Numbered from the stretch's first letter, positions 50,782 through 61,300 are shown. The stretch is 64,000 nucleotides of DNA from Chitinophaga sp. Cy-1792 (GCF_011752935.1 NZ_VWWO01000001.1:1302001-1366000), one strand, 5' to 3'. The notes: generated from the letters alone by a model not told the origin. Translations and numbers: made by a program.

Positions 50782-51510
50782 TTATTTTGATTTGATGTTG
50801 GCTGCGTATTGAATGCCACCGAGCAGATGTTGCAGGTAGGCAGGATCATCATACGACTCTTTAGTATGACCTAATTCGGTGTAGAAAGCGCGTCCGCCTT
50901 CGAAATCGTGGTACCATGCCATCGGGTGGTTATCACCATTTTTACCACCTTCGTAGGTAGATTCATCGATTTTGATCAGTACGTGGATATCAGGATTGAT
51001 ATCTTTAAAATTGTACCATTCGTCTTTGCGTGACCAGTTATCAGGGAGATGTTTGGTAGCGATATTTGATTTATCGACTACGTGGAGCGTAGCAACCTGT
51101 TGTTTAGGGTGGCTGGTGAAGTAAGCACCTGCCAGTTTGCCGTACCATGGCCAGTCGTATTCCGTATCGGTAGCAGCGTGTATACCCATATATCCGCCTC
51201 CTTTGTGAATATATTTAGTGAAGGCTTCCTGTTGGGCGCTGTCGAGTACGTCGCCGGTGGTACTGCTGAAAATTACGGCATCGTATTTTTTCAGGTTTTC
51301 GTAGGTGAAAACGGAAGCATCTTCCGTGGTGTCCACGGCGAAGTTGTTTTCCTGCCCGAGCTTCATGATGGCTGCTTTGGCAACAGGGATACAATCATGA
51401 CGGAAACCTTTGGTTTTGGAAAATACGAGTACGCGGTATTTGTGTTTTGCACTGACAGAGATGGCTGTCACCAGTAATAAAAAGGCGAGGAACGTGGTGA
51501 ATTTTTTCAT
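50782..51510 (-). CDS. ThuA domain-containing secreted protein
   Basis: A 242-residue protein with a signal peptide (ending AISVSA) and a single ThuA-like (glutamine amidotransferase-fold) domain: VLVFSKTKGFRHDCIPVAKAA, GGGYMGIHAATDTEYDWPWYG, HPMAWYHDFEGGRAFYTELGHT. It closely resembles the ThuA domain of the multidomain gene 27 bp downstream, so the domain is duplicated. ThuA was first tied to trehalose and disaccharide use in rhizobia. The ATG at 51510 is used; a longer frame to 51555 starts inside a terminator stem. Confidence 0.88.
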   Translation of the reverse strand: MKKFTTFLAFLLLVTAISVSAKHKYRVLVFSKTKGFRHDCIPVAKAAIMKLGQENNFAVDTTEDASVFTYENLKKYDAVIFSSTTGDVLDSAQQEAFTKYIHKGGGYMGIHAATDTEYDWPWYGKLAGAYFTSHPKQQVATLHVVDKSNIATKHLPDNWSRKDEWYNFKDINPDIHVLIKIDESTYEGGKNGDNHPMAWYHDFEGGRAFYTELGHTKESYDDPAYLQHLLGGIQYAANIKSK

Positions 51511-51543
51511 CTTACTAGATGCTATGGTTTGATCCTGGATAAT

Positions 51544-51612
51544 AAAAAAAGGCATTAAGCATAAAGCTGCTGAGACAATAGAACATGTGTAGCCGGCTTT
51601 ATGCTTGATGCC
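51544..51612 (-). terminator. Intrinsic terminator between the DUF1080 and ThuA genes
   Basis: A 17-bp stem with one G-U pair (51551-51567 / 51596-51612) followed, on the minus strand, by a run of seven T. It separates the MFS-to-DUF1080 operon from the two ThuA genes or sets their ratio. Confidence 0.8.
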
Positions 51613-51637
51613 TCGATAATAAAAGACTGGAAACAGC

Positions 51638-52354
51638 TTACAGGGCGCGGATTTTGATATCGCGGTAAGCTACTTCGTTGCCATGGTCCTGTAGAGCGAT
51701 ATGGCCTTTCTGATATTTGCCGAATCCTTTCCAGGTTTTGAATTTACTGTTAGCAACCAGGGCATCCCATTCAGGAGTGCCTACGGTGGTTTGAACGGTG
51801 GTGACACCATTCAGTTTGAGGGTCAGGTGACCGTCTTTCTTGATAATCTCAGCGGTATTCCACTCTCCTACAGGCTTTACAGCTTTGCTGGAAGATTTAA
51901 CAAGATCATACAGATCGCCAGCATTGTGCTTGATGATTTTCCCGTCAGGGTGTCTGTCATCGTCCAATACCTGCATTTCAGGACCTGTTTCGTAGGTGTT
52001 TTTGAATTCAGGGGATTCATGTACGCCGAATATGATTCCGCTGTTGCCACCTTCGGATATTTTCCATTGGATGCTCAGTGCATAGTTTTCATATTCCTCA
52101 TTGGTCACCAGGTCTCCACCGGGAGCGCCGTTCTTTTTGGCGTTCTGGTCGAGTACGAGGGCCCCATCTTCCACTTTCCATGCAGGACTGGCAGCATCTT
52201 TTTGGTAAGTATGCCATCCGGTTGTTGTTTTGCCGTCGAACAGGAGTTTCCAGCCTGCTTTTTTCTCTTTAGCAGTGAGGGTATTCGGTGTTTGAGCAAA
52301 AGCTGATGTGCAAACGAGTGCTGCGAGGGCAGCAGCCATAACTACTTTTTTCAT
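51638..52354 (-). CDS. DUF1080 protein (3-keto-disaccharide hydrolase family)
   Basis: A 238-residue secreted protein with a signal peptide (ending ...TSAFA) and the concanavalin-like beta-sandwich of DUF1080: GWKLLFDGKTTTGWHTYQ, LVTNEEYENYALSIQWKISEGGNSGI, VGEWNTAEIIKKDGHLTLKLNG and DHGNEVAYRDIKIRAL. The family is now described as 3-keto-disaccharide hydrolase, which cleaves glycosides already oxidised at C3 of the sugar. Its neighbours (Gfo/Idh oxidoreductase, cytochromes, isomerase, MFS) supply the oxidation and uptake steps, which fits that role. Confidence 0.88.
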   Translation of the reverse strand: MKKVVMAAALAALVCTSAFAQTPNTLTAKEKKAGWKLLFDGKTTTGWHTYQKDAASPAWKVEDGALVLDQNAKKNGAPGGDLVTNEEYENYALSIQWKISEGGNSGIIFGVHESPEFKNTYETGPEMQVLDDDRHPDGKIIKHNAGDLYDLVKSSSKAVKPVGEWNTAEIIKKDGHLTLKLNGVTTVQTTVGTPEWDALVANSKFKTWKGFGKYQKGHIALQDHGNEVAYRDIKIRAL

Positions 52355-52384
52355 GCTGGCATTTTGTTATGATGAAAAATCAGA

Positions 52385-52789
52385 CTATTTCAAAGAAAGG
52401 ATGTATTTCACCATTTCCTTAGCATCATCTTTAGATACGTTGGTGTGCGGCAGCATAGCTACTTCGCCCCAGTTACCGGATCCACCTTTAATGATTTTAT
52501 CTGCGAGTTTATCCACATTTTCGTCGGTGTTTGGGTATTTACCGGCGATATCTTTAAATGAAGGTCCAACTACTTTGATTTCTTCCTTATGACAGGTTTT
52601 ACAATCTGACTGTGCCATCAGTTCCTGACCTTTGGTCATTGGCTTATCGGCATTAGGTGATACCATAGAGTTGTCTGCTGCATGTTCCGTTTCGCTGCCC
52701 GCCTGTTTCTCTGCAGAGTTGCTACCACCTCCGCATGCTGCGAAGAATAAAGCACTCAATACAAACGGAGCCAGATATCTCTTTTTCAT
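52385..52789 (-). CDS. c-type cytochrome lipoprotein
   Basis: A 134-residue lipoprotein (signal ending ALFFAAC) with one heme-c motif CKTCH near residue 60 and a distal methionine candidate in GEVAMLPHTN. The region after the heme motif (IGPSFKD-like, then IIKGGSGNWGEVAM) is the same domain as the cytochrome part of the large ThuA protein in this locus (IINGGGGVWGETAM). It probably accepts electrons from sugar oxidation in the periplasm. Confidence 0.88.
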   Translation of the reverse strand: MKKRYLAPFVLSALFFAACGGGSNSAEKQAGSETEHAADNSMVSPNADKPMTKGQELMAQSDCKTCHKEEIKVVGPSFKDIAGKYPNTDENVDKLADKIIKGGSGNWGEVAMLPHTNVSKDDAKEMVKYILSLK

Positions 52790-52824
52790 TTTCTGTTAAT
52801 TGATTTTTAGTTTGCTTTATATTA

Positions 52825-53880
52825 TCAGATTCCCAATATTCTCTTATTGAAAGCGTCGTCAGTGGCGGCGCCTGCAAAATCATCGAAAGCTTTTTCTGTT
52901 ACGCGGATGATGTGATCTTTGATGAAAGGAGCGCCTTCTTTTGCGCCATCTTCCGGATGTTTCATGCAGCATTCCCATTCCATTACAGCCCAGCCGGCGT
53001 AGTCGTACTGTGTTAATTTGCTGAAAACAGATTTGAAGTCTACCTGTCCGTCGCCGAGGGAGCGGAATCTTCCCGGACGATCTATCCAGGACTGATAACC
53101 GCCGTAAACACCGGAACGGCCGGTAGGATTGAATTCCGCGTCTTTTACGTGGAAAGCTTTAATTCTTTCGTGATAAATGTCGATATATTCCAGGTAGTTC
53201 AGGCATTGTAATACCAGGTGACTCGGATCGTAGAGCAGGCAGGCGCGTTTGTGGTTGCCGGTAGCTTCCAGGAAACGCTCGTAGCTGGCGCCATCATGCA
53301 GGTCTTCACCTGGATGGATTTCGTAGCATACGTCCACACCATATTCTTCAAATTCGTTGAGGATAGGCATCCAGCGTTTTGCCAGTTCGGCAAAGCCGGC
53401 TTCTACCAGTCCTGCAGGGCGTTGTGGCCATGGGTACATGGCTGGCGCCCAGAGCAGTGCACCGCTGAAGGTAGCATGTGCATCCAGTCCGAAGTTACGG
53501 CTGGCTTTGGCAGCATATTTCAGCTGGTTAACGGCCCATTCCGTACGTGCGTTGATGTTATTGTGATATTGCGCAGGCGCAAACTGGTCAAACATTTCAG
53601 AGAAAGCAGGATTTACTGCTACCAGTTGTCCCTGCAGGTGTGTGCTCAGTTCTGTGATTTCCAGCCCGGCTTCATTCACGATACCTTTGATTTCATCTGC
53701 ATAGGTTTTGCTTTCCGCAGCTTTTTGCAGATCGATCAGGCGACCATCCCAGCTAGGGATCTGTACACCTTTGAAACCGATGGAAGCGGCCCACTCACAG
53801 ATGCTTTTCAGACTGTTGAAGGGGGCTGCATCGCCCATAAACTGGGCAAGAAAAATACCAGGTCCTTTTATTGTTCTCAT
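52825..53880 (-). CDS. Sugar phosphate isomerase/epimerase family protein (xylose isomerase-like TIM barrel)
   Basis: A 351-residue TIM-barrel protein: the strand GFKGVQIPSWDGRLIDL, the metal-site glutamates in VCYEIHPGED, DPSHLVLQ, IKAFHVKDAEF and GWAVMEWECC match the AP endonuclease 2 / sugar isomerase family. It has no signal peptide and so acts in the cytoplasm. It lies between a cytochrome gene and a Gfo/Idh oxidoreductase gene, 24 bp from the latter. The substrate is unknown; family members include keto-sugar isomerases. Confidence 0.88.
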   Translation of the reverse strand: MRTIKGPGIFLAQFMGDAAPFNSLKSICEWAASIGFKGVQIPSWDGRLIDLQKAAESKTYADEIKGIVNEAGLEITELSTHLQGQLVAVNPAFSEMFDQFAPAQYHNNINARTEWAVNQLKYAAKASRNFGLDAHATFSGALLWAPAMYPWPQRPAGLVEAGFAELAKRWMPILNEFEEYGVDVCYEIHPGEDLHDGASYERFLEATGNHKRACLLYDPSHLVLQCLNYLEYIDIYHERIKAFHVKDAEFNPTGRSGVYGGYQSWIDRPGRFRSLGDGQVDFKSVFSKLTQYDYAGWAVMEWECCMKHPEDGAKEGAPFIKDHIIRVTEKAFDDFAGAATDDAFNKRILGI

Positions 53881-53904
53881 AATACCTTTCCGTTTAACCT
53901 GTGA

Positions 53905-55068
53905 TTAAATTTCGAAGTTAGTCCATTTAACTTCGCTCTGTGAAGATTTAACAACATTATCAATAAACGCCATACCGCGGATACCTTCTTCTACACCAGG
54001 GAAATCCAGTGATTCAGCAGATGGTTGAACGCCGTCGATTTTAGCGGATAATGTCTGTGCGAAATTACGGTACAGGTTACCGAATGCTTCCAGGTATCCT
54101 TCAGGGTGGCCGCCTGGTGTGCGGGTATTATGTGTCATGTAGGAAGACTGGAAGCTATATCCGTTTCCTGCACGATAGATTTCTGTTGGTTTGTCCAGCC
54201 ATTTTACCAGCAGGGTGTTTGGCTCATGCTGTGCCCATTCGAGGCCGCCTTTTTCGCCATACACGCGGATTTTCAGCGCATTTTCTTCGCCGGCAGCTAC
54301 CTGTGATGCCATCAGCACACCGGAAGCACCATTGTCGAAGCGCAGTAATACGCCACCATCATCATCCAGTGCACGGCCAGGAACCACGATGTTCAGGTCT
54401 GCACAAAGTTTTTCCAGTTTAGCACCGGTAATATATTCAGCCAGGTTAAATGCATGTGTACCGATATCGCCCATAGCGCCGGCTTTACCGGAACGTTTAG
54501 GGTCTGTTCTCCATGCTGCCTGTGCGTTACCTTCTCTTTCGCTGAGTTTAGACAGCCAGCCTTGCGGATATTCCACCCATACTTTACGGATTTTTCCGAG
54601 GTCACCGTTTTTCACCATCTGACGTGCCTGTTTTACCATCGGGTAGCCAGTATAGGTGTGGGTGAGCAGTAAGGAAAGACCGGTTTCTTCCACTTTTGCT
54701 TTCAGCTGTTTGGCTTCTTCCAGGGAAATGGTGATAGGTTTTTCGATTACCACGTTGAAACCTTTGTCCAGCGCCATCATAGCAGGTTCAAAGTGTGCAA
54801 AGTTTGGCGTAACGATCGTAACGAAGTCCAGTCGTTTATCTGCCGGCATGGCAGCTTCTTTTTCCAGCATTGTTTTGAAATCGGTGTAGGTACGTTCCGG
54901 GTCCAGGAAAAGCATTTTTCCGGAATCCACAGCGATCTCAGGATTTACACTGAGTGCGCCTGCAACGAGTTCTATAAGACCGTCCATGTTGGCGGCGATA
55001 CGGTGGATAGCACCGATGAAGGCATCTTTTCCGCCTCCGATCATTCCCATTCTGAGCTTGCGTGTCAT
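53905..55068 (-). CDS. Gfo/Idh/MocA family oxidoreductase
   Basis: A 387-residue NAD(P)-dependent oxidoreductase: Rossmann start RMGMIGGGKDAFIGAIHR, EKPITISLEEA (the conserved EKP motif, lysine near residue 97 helping catalysis), and GDIGTHAFNLAEYITG (catalytic histidine region) before the beta-sheet C-terminal domain. Such enzymes oxidise or reduce sugars and cyclitols, and in this type of locus can form or reduce 3-keto sugars. There is no signal peptide. It is part of the MFS-to-DUF1080 operon. Confidence 0.92.
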   Translation of the reverse strand: MTRKLRMGMIGGGKDAFIGAIHRIAANMDGLIELVAGALSVNPEIAVDSGKMLFLDPERTYTDFKTMLEKEAAMPADKRLDFVTIVTPNFAHFEPAMMALDKGFNVVIEKPITISLEEAKQLKAKVEETGLSLLLTHTYTGYPMVKQARQMVKNGDLGKIRKVWVEYPQGWLSKLSEREGNAQAAWRTDPKRSGKAGAMGDIGTHAFNLAEYITGAKLEKLCADLNIVVPGRALDDDGGVLLRFDNGASGVLMASQVAAGEENALKIRVYGEKGGLEWAQHEPNTLLVKWLDKPTEIYRAGNGYSFQSSYMTHNTRTPGGHPEGYLEAFGNLYRNFAQTLSAKIDGVQPSAESLDFPGVEEGIRGMAFIDNVVKSSQSEVKWTNFEI

Positions 55069-55098
55069 ATATTCAAATCAGCTTTTTATTTTAATAAT

Positions 55099-56394
55099 TT
55101 ATGCTACAGCTTCAGCAGCTGCTACGTGTGCGATTTCAGGTTTTTTGCGGTTACGCATGTAGAAATACAGTAAGGTAAAGGCAACGATCAGGATAATAGG
55201 AATTACCAGGGTGGTATTCAATATTTCCGGACCGGCAACACCTTGTGCTTTTGCGAATTCCGCTGCTTCAGGACTGCCTGCTGCTGCGGTACGGTAAGCA
55301 TCCAGGGATGCGCCTGCAGGCAGCTGACGTGCAATGATGCTGTCATAAACACCACCCATGAAGATAGTATAGATAGATACGGCAAACATACCTGCACCAC
55401 CTACCAGGTTCATACCGAGTGCGCCTGTTTTAGGAAGATTTTCAGATACAAATCCGATCATGCAAGGCCAGAAATAAGTTACGCCCATACCGAAAATAAA
55501 GGCGGCCAGGAAAATCATATTGCCGGAAACATGGCCGAGCATATATAAACCAAGCGCAGAAAGAATGGCTGAAATCAGCAATACGCCTGTTGGTGACATA
55601 CGATGTACCACCGGGCCGGCAAAAGCTCTTCCAAATGTTTGTACGCCGGCAGTCATCGCCAGGATCAGGATGGAGTTTTCTGTTACGTTTTTTAGCAGGA
55701 TTTCTATCCATTGACCAGTAAACAGTTCTGTAATGGCTGTTCCGAACATCAGGATGAAAATAACAGCGAACAGTGGAGTGAACACCGCTCTGTACATATC
55801 TTTAGTGCTGATACCAGCGGCAACGCGCTCAGTAACCGGCATATCCAGCTGGAGGAAAAGGTAGCCGTAAAGCAGGGTAGGGATAATCATGGAACCCACC
55901 TGGATCTGCCATCCGAGACCTATTTTGCTCATGAAAAATACCAGCAATGCACCTACTACAATACCACCAGGGAACCAGAGGTGAAAGTGGTTTAATTTCG
56001 TTGTCTTGTTGTCAGGGAAAATAGTAGCTACCAGCGGATTACATGCCGCTTCCACTGTACCGTTGGCCATTCCTATGAACAGCGTGGAAATAAAGAGGGT
56101 AGAAAAACCGGTGGCAAATATTGTCAGCAGAATACCGGCAAGGTGCAGGATAAAAGCAGCCAGCAACAGGCGTTTCATACCGATGATATCTACCACAAAA
56201 CCCCCAATAACAACTGCCAGCGGGAATCCCCAGAATGCTGTACTGGCAATGACCCCCAGCTGTGAAGCGCTAAGATCAAATTTCGCTCCCAGCTCGCCCA
56301 GAATACCGGCACGGATGCCAAAGGACAGAGAGGTTACTAACAGTGCCATACAACTGGCTACAAATAATTTGTTTGGCTGAATCGCCTTTGCCAT
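55099..56394 (-). CDS. MFS sugar transporter
   Basis: A 431-residue inner-membrane transporter with twelve hydrophobic segments and major facilitator motifs such as GGFVVDIIGMKRLLLAA between helices 2 and 3 (a motif A variant) and GMANGTVEAACNPLVATIFPDNKT. The pattern is close to the fucose/glucose-galactose type MFS permeases common in Bacteroidota. As first gene of the minus-strand operon it probably imports the (keto-)sugar handled by the downstream isomerase and oxidoreductase. The substrate is an inference. Confidence 0.9.
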   Translation of the reverse strand: MAKAIQPNKLFVASCMALLVTSLSFGIRAGILGELGAKFDLSASQLGVIASTAFWGFPLAVVIGGFVVDIIGMKRLLLAAFILHLAGILLTIFATGFSTLFISTLFIGMANGTVEAACNPLVATIFPDNKTTKLNHFHLWFPGGIVVGALLVFFMSKIGLGWQIQVGSMIIPTLLYGYLFLQLDMPVTERVAAGISTKDMYRAVFTPLFAVIFILMFGTAITELFTGQWIEILLKNVTENSILILAMTAGVQTFGRAFAGPVVHRMSPTGVLLISAILSALGLYMLGHVSGNMIFLAAFIFGMGVTYFWPCMIGFVSENLPKTGALGMNLVGGAGMFAVSIYTIFMGGVYDSIIARQLPAGASLDAYRTAAAGSPEAAEFAKAQGVAGPEILNTTLVIPIILIVAFTLLYFYMRNRKKPEIAHVAAAEAVA

Positions 56395-56510
56395 AAACGT
56401 GGAGTTTTGTGAATTTTAGAAACTTGTAATAAAACGACTAAATTTATAAAAAGTATTCACACTTTTTCGCCTTTTTATGGATGAATGGCTTTTTTAAGAA
56501 AAAATTTACA

Positions 56511-56528
56511 TAGTCCCGGCTGGGACTA
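56511..56528. promoter_or_regulatory. Perfect palindromic hairpin upstream of the ECF sigma gene
   Basis: TAGTCCC (56511-56517) pairs with GGGACTA (56522-56528) around GGCT, 41 bp before the ATG at 56570. It could be an operator or a leader hairpin; no T-run follows. Confidence 0.6.
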
Positions 56529-56569
56529 AATGACCAGATGATATATATGTATTTTAAATAATATTTGTG

Positions 56570-57163
56570 ATGAGTGCCGGCTTTAATACCGAGCAGACTT
56601 TAATCGGCCTGAAAAATCGTGATAAGTCTGTATTTACCAATGTTTATCAATTGTTATATCCACAATTATTCGTAGCTGCCGCCAACCTGGTTGGTAAAGA
56701 GCAGGCCGAAGAAATTGTGCAGGACGTATTTTTGTCTGTCTGGGAAAAAGAAATTCAGCTGGAACACCCGGCAGCCTTAAAAAGCTACCTGTACAAAGCT
56801 GTGGTAAACCGCGCTATTAACCATCTCAGGAAAGAATCTTCCCACAAAACACACCACGATAATATCACGAGATTACAGGACGAATCTTACCTCTGTACAT
56901 TTATAGAAGAACAGGAACTACAGGAACGTATCTTTTACGCTATCGAGCGCCTTCCCAAAAAATGCCGGGAAATTTTTAAACTAAATCGTTATTCCGGACT
57001 GAAAAATCAGGAAATTGCGACAAAACTTGGGATTTCTGTCAAAACGGTAGAGAATCAGATGACAATCGCACTCCGGCAGCTGAAGGAAGAGCTGTTGGAC
57101 AAAGTTGCAACCTCACCTTCACCGGCAGCAAGAAATCTCATCCTGTTACTGATAGGCATATAG
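56570..57163 (+). CDS. ECF sigma factor of the Bacteroidota SusC/FecR type
   Basis: A 197-residue sigma factor with region 2 (NLVGKEQAEEIVQDVFLSVWEKE, about residues 42-64) and region 4 (LPKKCREIFKLNRYSGLKNQEIATKLGISVKTVENQM, about 130-165), plus a short hydrophobic C-terminal tail (LILLLIGI) typical of this Bacteroidota family. It is followed by a FecR-type anti-sigma factor and a SusC with an STN domain, so it answers to binding of a substrate at the outer membrane. The ATG at 56570 is preferred over a GTG one codon earlier. Confidence 0.92.
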   Translation: MSAGFNTEQTLIGLKNRDKSVFTNVYQLLYPQLFVAAANLVGKEQAEEIVQDVFLSVWEKEIQLEHPAALKSYLYKAVVNRAINHLRKESSHKTHHDNITRLQDESYLCTFIEEQELQERIFYAIERLPKKCREIFKLNRYSGLKNQEIATKLGISVKTVENQMTIALRQLKEELLDKVATSPSPAARNLILLLIGI

Positions 57164-57277
57164 TATAATATTTAATGTGTTGTTAACGCCCGCCAAAAAA
57201 ATCTCGTAAAAAAAATAAAATTTTTTGGGGGTTCGTGATGGCTGATTTGTCTCAGCATTACAACGCCGTTCGTGAAG

Positions 57278-58249
57278 ATGAAAAAACCAACCATTGATTA
57301 TGGGTTTCTGTTGCGCTGTTTGCAGTCGCCAGAGGACGTAGCATTACAACAATCATTAAAAACCTGGTTACAGGAACCGGAGCATGCCATTATTTGGAAA
57401 GAGCTGTCGGAGATCTGGGCACAGGCGCCAGCAGCGGCTGCCTGGGAAGGCATCGACGCTCCTGCGGCTGCCAAAAGATTTGAAAGTCGCCTCTCCGCAC
57501 TGGAGGGGGATGATCAGGTACCTGTACGCCGCCTGTACTGGAAGTATTGGACCGCCGCCGCTTCCGTAGCCGCATTAATTACCTGCTACTGGCTCTGGAA
57601 AGACCAACCAACAGCCAAACAACAGTGGCTCACCAAAACGACGCAAAGGAATATTGATTCCCTGCTCCTTCCCGACCATTCTAAAATTTATCTCAATCAC
57701 TACGCCGTTATCCACTACCCTGCTTCTTTTGAAGCTTCAGGGAGCAGGGAAGTGGAGCTGGAATCAGGAGAGGCATTCTTTGATGTTGCCCATGATCCGC
57801 AGCATCCGTTTATCGTCAACAGCGGAACAGCTGCTGTAAGGGTACTCGGTACCTCTTTCAATATGAAAATTAACGGGCGCCATATTCTTGTAGCAGTAAA
57901 TACCGGTAAGGTTTCACTCGAACGACGCAGCGATATGCACGGCGTCATTCTGTCTGCCGGCAATCAGGGACAATTCGATCTGCAATCGCAGGAAACTAAC
58001 GCCCTGCCCGATGATCCAAACTCCATCGCATGGAGAACACATCGCCTGACTTTCAGAAATACACCAATGCCGGAAGTGTGTAAAATATTATCAGCCTATT
58101 ATCATGTCAATATTCTTCCGGGAAGCCTGGTTAATAAAAAACTGACGGTAAGGTTTGACGACAACAACCTGGAAGAAGTGTTGGGTATTATCACAACAAC
58201 ATATCTGTGTAAGGCGGAAAAAAAGAACGACACTATCTATTTCAAATAA
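57278..58249 (+). CDS. FecR domain anti-sigma factor
   Basis: A 323-residue inner-membrane regulator: cytoplasmic N-terminus (about 1-88) binding the sigma factor, one membrane helix (YWTAAASVAALITCYWLW, near residue 90), the periplasmic FecR domain (DHSKIYLNHYAVIHYPASF to GEAFFDVAHDPQHPFIV, VLGTSFNMK) and a C-terminal DUF4974-like domain (CKILSAYYHVNILP to TVRFDDNNLEEVLGII). It receives the signal from the SusC STN domain and releases the sigma factor. The ATG at 57278 is used; a GTG two codons earlier is possible. Confidence 0.93.
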   Translation: MKKPTIDYGFLLRCLQSPEDVALQQSLKTWLQEPEHAIIWKELSEIWAQAPAAAAWEGIDAPAAAKRFESRLSALEGDDQVPVRRLYWKYWTAAASVAALITCYWLWKDQPTAKQQWLTKTTQRNIDSLLLPDHSKIYLNHYAVIHYPASFEASGSREVELESGEAFFDVAHDPQHPFIVNSGTAAVRVLGTSFNMKINGRHILVAVNTGKVSLERRSDMHGVILSAGNQGQFDLQSQETNALPDDPNSIAWRTHRLTFRNTPMPEVCKILSAYYHVNILPGSLVNKKLTVRFDDNNLEEVLGIITTTYLCKAEKKNDTIYFK

Positions 58250-58314
58250 CGTACTGACATTTCTATTTTCTAATTATCAACTAAAATCAGCCAGAAGCTA
58301 AAAATGCTTATGCC

Positions 58315-61300
58315 ATGAAAAAAATCTACCTGACTTTTAAAGGTTGGTTTGGGCGCAGTGTAGCCTGCAGTCTACTGATGACGACGCTGGCATTGCCTGC
58401 CGGAGCACAAAATCTATTTCAAAGGATTAGCGTAAATGTCCGAAACCAGTCCATTTCCAACGTATTATACGAGATCGAGCGTCAGACCAACCTCAACTTC
58501 GTTTATGACGGCGATATTGCCAGCCGTCAGGAACCTGTCAGCATCACTGCAAAAAATATGGCTGTACAGGAAGTATTAAAAGATGTTTTTAAAAATGATT
58601 TTACTTACACTGTTATCGGTGATAAAGTAATTGTCAGAAATGCTGAAACACACGCCGCTAAAGTACAGCAGGAAAAAACGTATTCCTTCACCGGTCGTGT
58701 TGTGCTGAATGACCGCACAGGTGAAAATACCCAGGCTCCCGGTGTTACCATTCAGGTCAAAGGCACTAACAAAGGAACACAGACAGATCCTTCCGGTAAG
58801 TTTACCATTACCGTTAAGGAAGATGATATACTCGTGTTTCGCTATGTTGGGTATAAACCGCTGGAATACGCGGTGGGAGGCCGTAAATCTGCTAACATCA
58901 CGCTTAATGAAGATGTTAGTAAAATCAAGGAAGTAGTAGTAAACGGTATCTTCGAAAGGAGTAAAGAAAGTTTTTCAGGTAGTGTTTCCAACTACACCGC
59001 CCGTGAACTGAAACAGATAGGTAACCAGAATATCATCCAGAGCCTTCGTTCACTGGACCCTGCCTTTACCGTATTTGAAAATAACCTCACTGGCTCCAAT
59101 CCTAACGTACTGCCTAACCTGGAGATACGTGGAAAGACAAGCGTGATAGGGATGAAGGAAACATTCGGTACTGATCCGAATCAACCATTGTTTATCCTCG
59201 ATGGTTTTGAAGCAGACCTTCGGACTGTCGTAGATCTGGATATGAACCGCGTAGAAAGTGTTACCATTCTGAAAGATGCTGCATCTACCGCTATTTATGG
59301 TTCCAAAGCAGCAAATGGCGTAGTGGTGATAGAAACAAAAAAACCTAAACCAGGGCAGCTACGTGTGAACTATGTCACCGACAACTCCGTCACTGTACCG
59401 GACCTCAGGGATTACAACCTGATGAATGCCTCAGAAAAACTGGCATTTGAGTATGCAGTGGGTAAGTATAAGCAGTATCTCACTGAAACAGAGTACGGAC
59501 AACGACTGGATAGTGTTTATAACGCGCATCTCCGTAATGTTGCACAAGGTGTAAATACTTACTGGCTGAGCGAACCACTGCAAACAGGAATAACCACCGG
59601 TCATTCCCTGTATATAGAAGGTGGGGATAATGATATGCGCTACTCCGCGGGTGTCAACTACAAAAAGATATCCGGTGTAATGAAAGGTTCCGGAAGAGAT
59701 CAGGGAGGTGGAAACCTGAAACTGATGTACCGCAAGAAAAAATTCATGTTCAGCAATAACCTGTCTGTCAGTTTCTATACCGCGGATGAATCACCATATG
59801 GCTCTTTTTCCAGCTTTGCTTATGCCAACCCTTATTATAAGAAGCGTAACGATGATGGTTCTGTGTCACCTTTTCTGGAAATCTACTATGATGCAAACGA
59901 TAAACTGGATACCGTTGTAAATCCATTGTATAACGCAACGCTGAACAGTAGGAACAGGACCAAAGACCTGCAGCTTATCAACAACTTTATGTCTGAATGG
60001 AGCGTGACCAAAGACTGGCGCGTTCGTGCACGCCTTGGTCTTACAAAAGACGACAATAATACAGAGGTATTCTCCCCATCCCGGAATACGGACTTTTATT
60101 TTAAGCCGATAAAAGAACGTGGTTATTATCAGAAAGTATCCAATAATACCTTCGGTTATGATGGAGAGTTAACGGTTACCTTTGGTAAAATCATTGCCAA
60201 CAAACATCAGCTGAATGCTGTTGGTGGCTGGAATTTCCAGAGCAGACTACAAACCCGTGAAGGATATGAGAGCAGCGGATTCCCTGATGATATGGATTCT
60301 CCCGGATTTGCTGCAGCTTACAAATTAAATGGCAGGCCGATCACGGCAGAATCAACCAAACGTAATACCAGCTTCTATTTTAATGGAGGTTATGTATATG
60401 ACAGACGTTATGTACTGGAGGCGAATTATCGTAAAGATGGTGCTTCTATCTATGGCTTAGACAGATTGTTTACCAACTCATGGTCAGTCGGGGCTTCGTG
60501 GAATATTCATAACGAAGCATTTATGGAGCAATACCGTAATGTATCCATGCTGAAGTTAAGAGCTTCTGTAGGTACTCCCGGTAACCAGAATTTCCCCTCC
60601 TACCAGACCTATACACTCTATACCTACAACCTCGGTTTAAGTAATGAATTTGGTACGGGCGTTAATATCAATTCCTTTGGAAATCCCTTCCTGAAATGGC
60701 AAAAGACATTAGATAAGAACATTGGGCTGGACCTGGTAATGCTAAACAACAGAATCAAGTTTAACGGCGATTACTATAACCGTGAAACAGATCCGCTGGT
60801 GGCTGTCTTTAATGTGCCTGTATCTACCGGAACTACCACTACCAGTATGAACCTGGGTAAGCAGGTAGGCAACGGTTATAATTTCCAGCTGGCTGTTTCT
60901 CCGATTATGCGTACCGCTGAAAGAGTGGTATGGACAATTAATTTCTCTGCCAAACACGAAAATGCCCGCTATGAAGGTATGGGTACTGCACTGGCAGGTA
61001 TGAATAAAGAAAATCAGGGCCTGAATACCACCCGTTACTATGATGGGGGAAGTCCTACCGCTATCTGGGGCGTACGTTCTGCCGGTATTGATCCTGGTAC
61101 AGGTAATGAGATTTTTATTAAGAAAGATGGAACACACACCTTCACCTATGACTCCAAAGACGAGGTAGTATTGGGTGACACCCGTCCGAAACTCGATGGT
61201 ATCATCGGGACGAATTTCTTCTATAAAGGCATTACCCTGGGTGTTTACCTGAGGTATCGTTACGGCGGAGATGCATTTAATGAAGCCGTTTATGATAAGG

